DNA of 7,041 nucleotides, from the NCBI GenBank assembly GCA_913773825.1, contig CAJYHH010000689.1, positions 1 through 7,041 on the forward strand, written 5' to 3'. A program made the translations under genes and the position numbers. The stretch is from Candidatus Sericytochromatia bacterium (lineage in GTDB: Bacteria > Cyanobacteriota > Sericytochromatia > UBA7694). Positions 6,180 through 7,041 of this stretch are shown here, in pieces. Every line of letters starts with the position of its first letter. Positions within the stretch are counted from its first letter, which is position 1. The notes below the pieces were generated by a model. It was given only the letters and a program-made list of their open reading frames with translations. It searched no databases and was not told the DNA's origin.

Positions 6180-7041
6180 TTAAAAACGCTGATGAATACC
6201 CAGACGCAGTGTATGTCGGGTGTTGGCGCTGTCGCGCAGGCCGTTGGCAAGCTGGTAAGTTAAAAATAAAGTTGTGCTGTCCCAGACTTTGAGCAGGGCC
6301 TGTGCTTCATGGGCCATTACGTCAGTACCCCCCAGCTGATCTTCGACAAAATGCGACACAGAGGCGTCTGCTTCGAGATATTTAAACAGATAAGCCAGCT
6401 GCCAATCCCACTGACTGCGCAGGGCGCCCAGCTTGATCCCGGCTTCTAAAGCCTGATTCTGGCTGGGCGCAAGCAGATTGTAGAGATAATCTGCTGACAG
6501 CGATACAGGCAGGCTGTCGGTTATGTTCCAGGTTAAGCGCGCAAAGCCGTTGACAATCCCAAACTGAGTCCCTGGTGTATTGCTTGCGCGATTGCCTGTA
6601 AAGCGCAGTCCCTGATTATTTGTATTGGCAATGTTATTTGAGCTGCTGAGTAAATCTTCTTTGACCCAGTGATGATAAGCGGCACTTAAATCCAGGCTTA
6701 AGTGGGGGGTCAGATTAAAACGGCTATCGCCTTTGGCGCTCAATAAAAAGATATTGCCCTGGTAAAGGCTGTTCATGTTGATAATGGTCTCACCCAGGGT
6801 CAGTGAAGCACTGTCCCAAAAAGGAGTGATCTGGCTAAAGTGCAGGCGCTGAAAAGCGCCCTCAGGCTGGACATCAAGGTCCATAAACAGCTCAGAGTTG
6901 CTGTAAATATTTTTAAATTTGCCGATGGTAAAATCCGTAAATTGGGTGGGGCGCCAGCTGAGAAAAAAGCGATCAAAGCCGAGCTCAACGCGGGCAAAAT
7001 AATCACCTAAACGCCACCAGGGGTTAGCTGGGTTGCGCAGA
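6180..7041 (-). CDS. Porin-like outer-membrane beta-barrel protein (5' end outside window)
   Basis: The frame is open from the right edge to a TAA at 6180-6182, giving 286 visible residues; the start and any signal peptide lie beyond 7041. The sequence is a run of alternating polar/hydrophobic, aromatic-rich strands separated by turn-rich loops, ending in 'HTLRLGIHQRF'. That terminal strand with a final Phe is the pattern recognised by the BAM assembly machinery, so an outer-membrane barrel is inferred. Visible residues 35-62 ('TDFTIGKFKNIYSNSEL', then 'DLDVQPEGAF') resemble the 'GRMPNPF..TDLVWD.D.NPEG' region of the putative porin family Porin_5; this match is from memory and not verified. 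The ATG at 6884 is internal, since clear barrel sequence continues upstream of it. The substrate cannot be told. A phosphate-selective or alginate-export-type porin is a less likely alternative. The link to the adjacent kinases is only positional. Confidence 0.8.
   Translation of the reverse strand, partial: LRNPANPWWRLGDYFARVELGFDRFFLSWRPTQFTDFTIGKFKNIYSNSELFMDLDVQPEGAFQRLHFSQITPFWDSASLTLGETIINMNSLYQGNIFLLSAKGDSRFNLTPHLSLDLSAAYHHWVKEDLLSSSNNIANTNNQGLRFTGNRASNTPGTQFGIVNGFARLTWNITDSLPVSLSADYLYNLLAPSQNQALEAGIKLGALRSQWDWQLAYLFKYLEADASVSHFVEDQLGGTDVMAHEAQALLKVWDSTTLFLTYQLANGLRDSANTRHTLRLGIHQRF

Noticed and set aside
6180..6884. Taking the ATG at 6884 as the porin start
   Set aside because: The same frame stays open with barrel-like sequence up to the window edge, and no signal peptide follows this ATG.
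6800..7006. Minus-strand 68-codon frame with a hydrophobic start
   Set aside because: It overlaps the porin frame in another phase, and the porin reading has consistent barrel-strand character across the whole stretch.
1..7041. CRISPR arrays, tRNA/rRNA genes, insertion sequences, retrons or other defence elements
   Set aside because: No regularly spaced repeats, transposase-like frames, terminal inverted repeats or RNA-gene patterns were found.

Overview
The window looks like part of a diderm (Gram-negative-type) bacterial chromosome. One gene encodes an outer-membrane beta-barrel ending in the aromatic C-terminal residue typical of such proteins. No phage, insertion-sequence, CRISPR or RNA-gene signature was seen. 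The lineage cannot be fixed from sequence alone. All three supported genes lie on the minus strand, so transcription runs from right to left.

Right edge (7041-6180): the 3' part of a porin-like outer-membrane barrel gene, whose 5' end is outside the window. Then comes a 335-bp gap (5845-6179). It holds an imperfect inverted repeat, a good sigma70-type promoter for the next gene, a possible 12-codon leader ORF, an 11-bp-period tandem repeat and a Shine-Dalgarno-like site.

Centre (5844-1369): one very large open frame for a soluble multidomain kinase of about 1491 residues. Its order is PAS-PAS-PAS-HisKA-HATPase-REC-REC-HPt-helical spacer-REC-coiled coil-HisKA-HATPase. It thus looks like a complete BarA-like phosphorelay kinase joined to a second complete response-regulator/kinase unit, with two full catalytic cores in one chain.

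Left edge (1268-1): the 5' part of a second sensor kinase gene, cut by the window edge just as its HisKA domain begins. Its visible part carries two copies of a STAS/SpoIIAA-like domain, then coiled coil. An extended -10 promoter lies so close to its ATG that a leaderless mRNA is plausible.

The two kinase genes probably form a signalling cluster 100 bp apart, with no obvious terminator between them. Neither protein shows a transmembrane segment in the visible sequence, so both probably sense cytoplasmic cues or partner proteins. A functional link to the porin is only positional. The most unusual content is the double-kinase architecture of the central gene and the duplicated STAS-like input module of the left gene.
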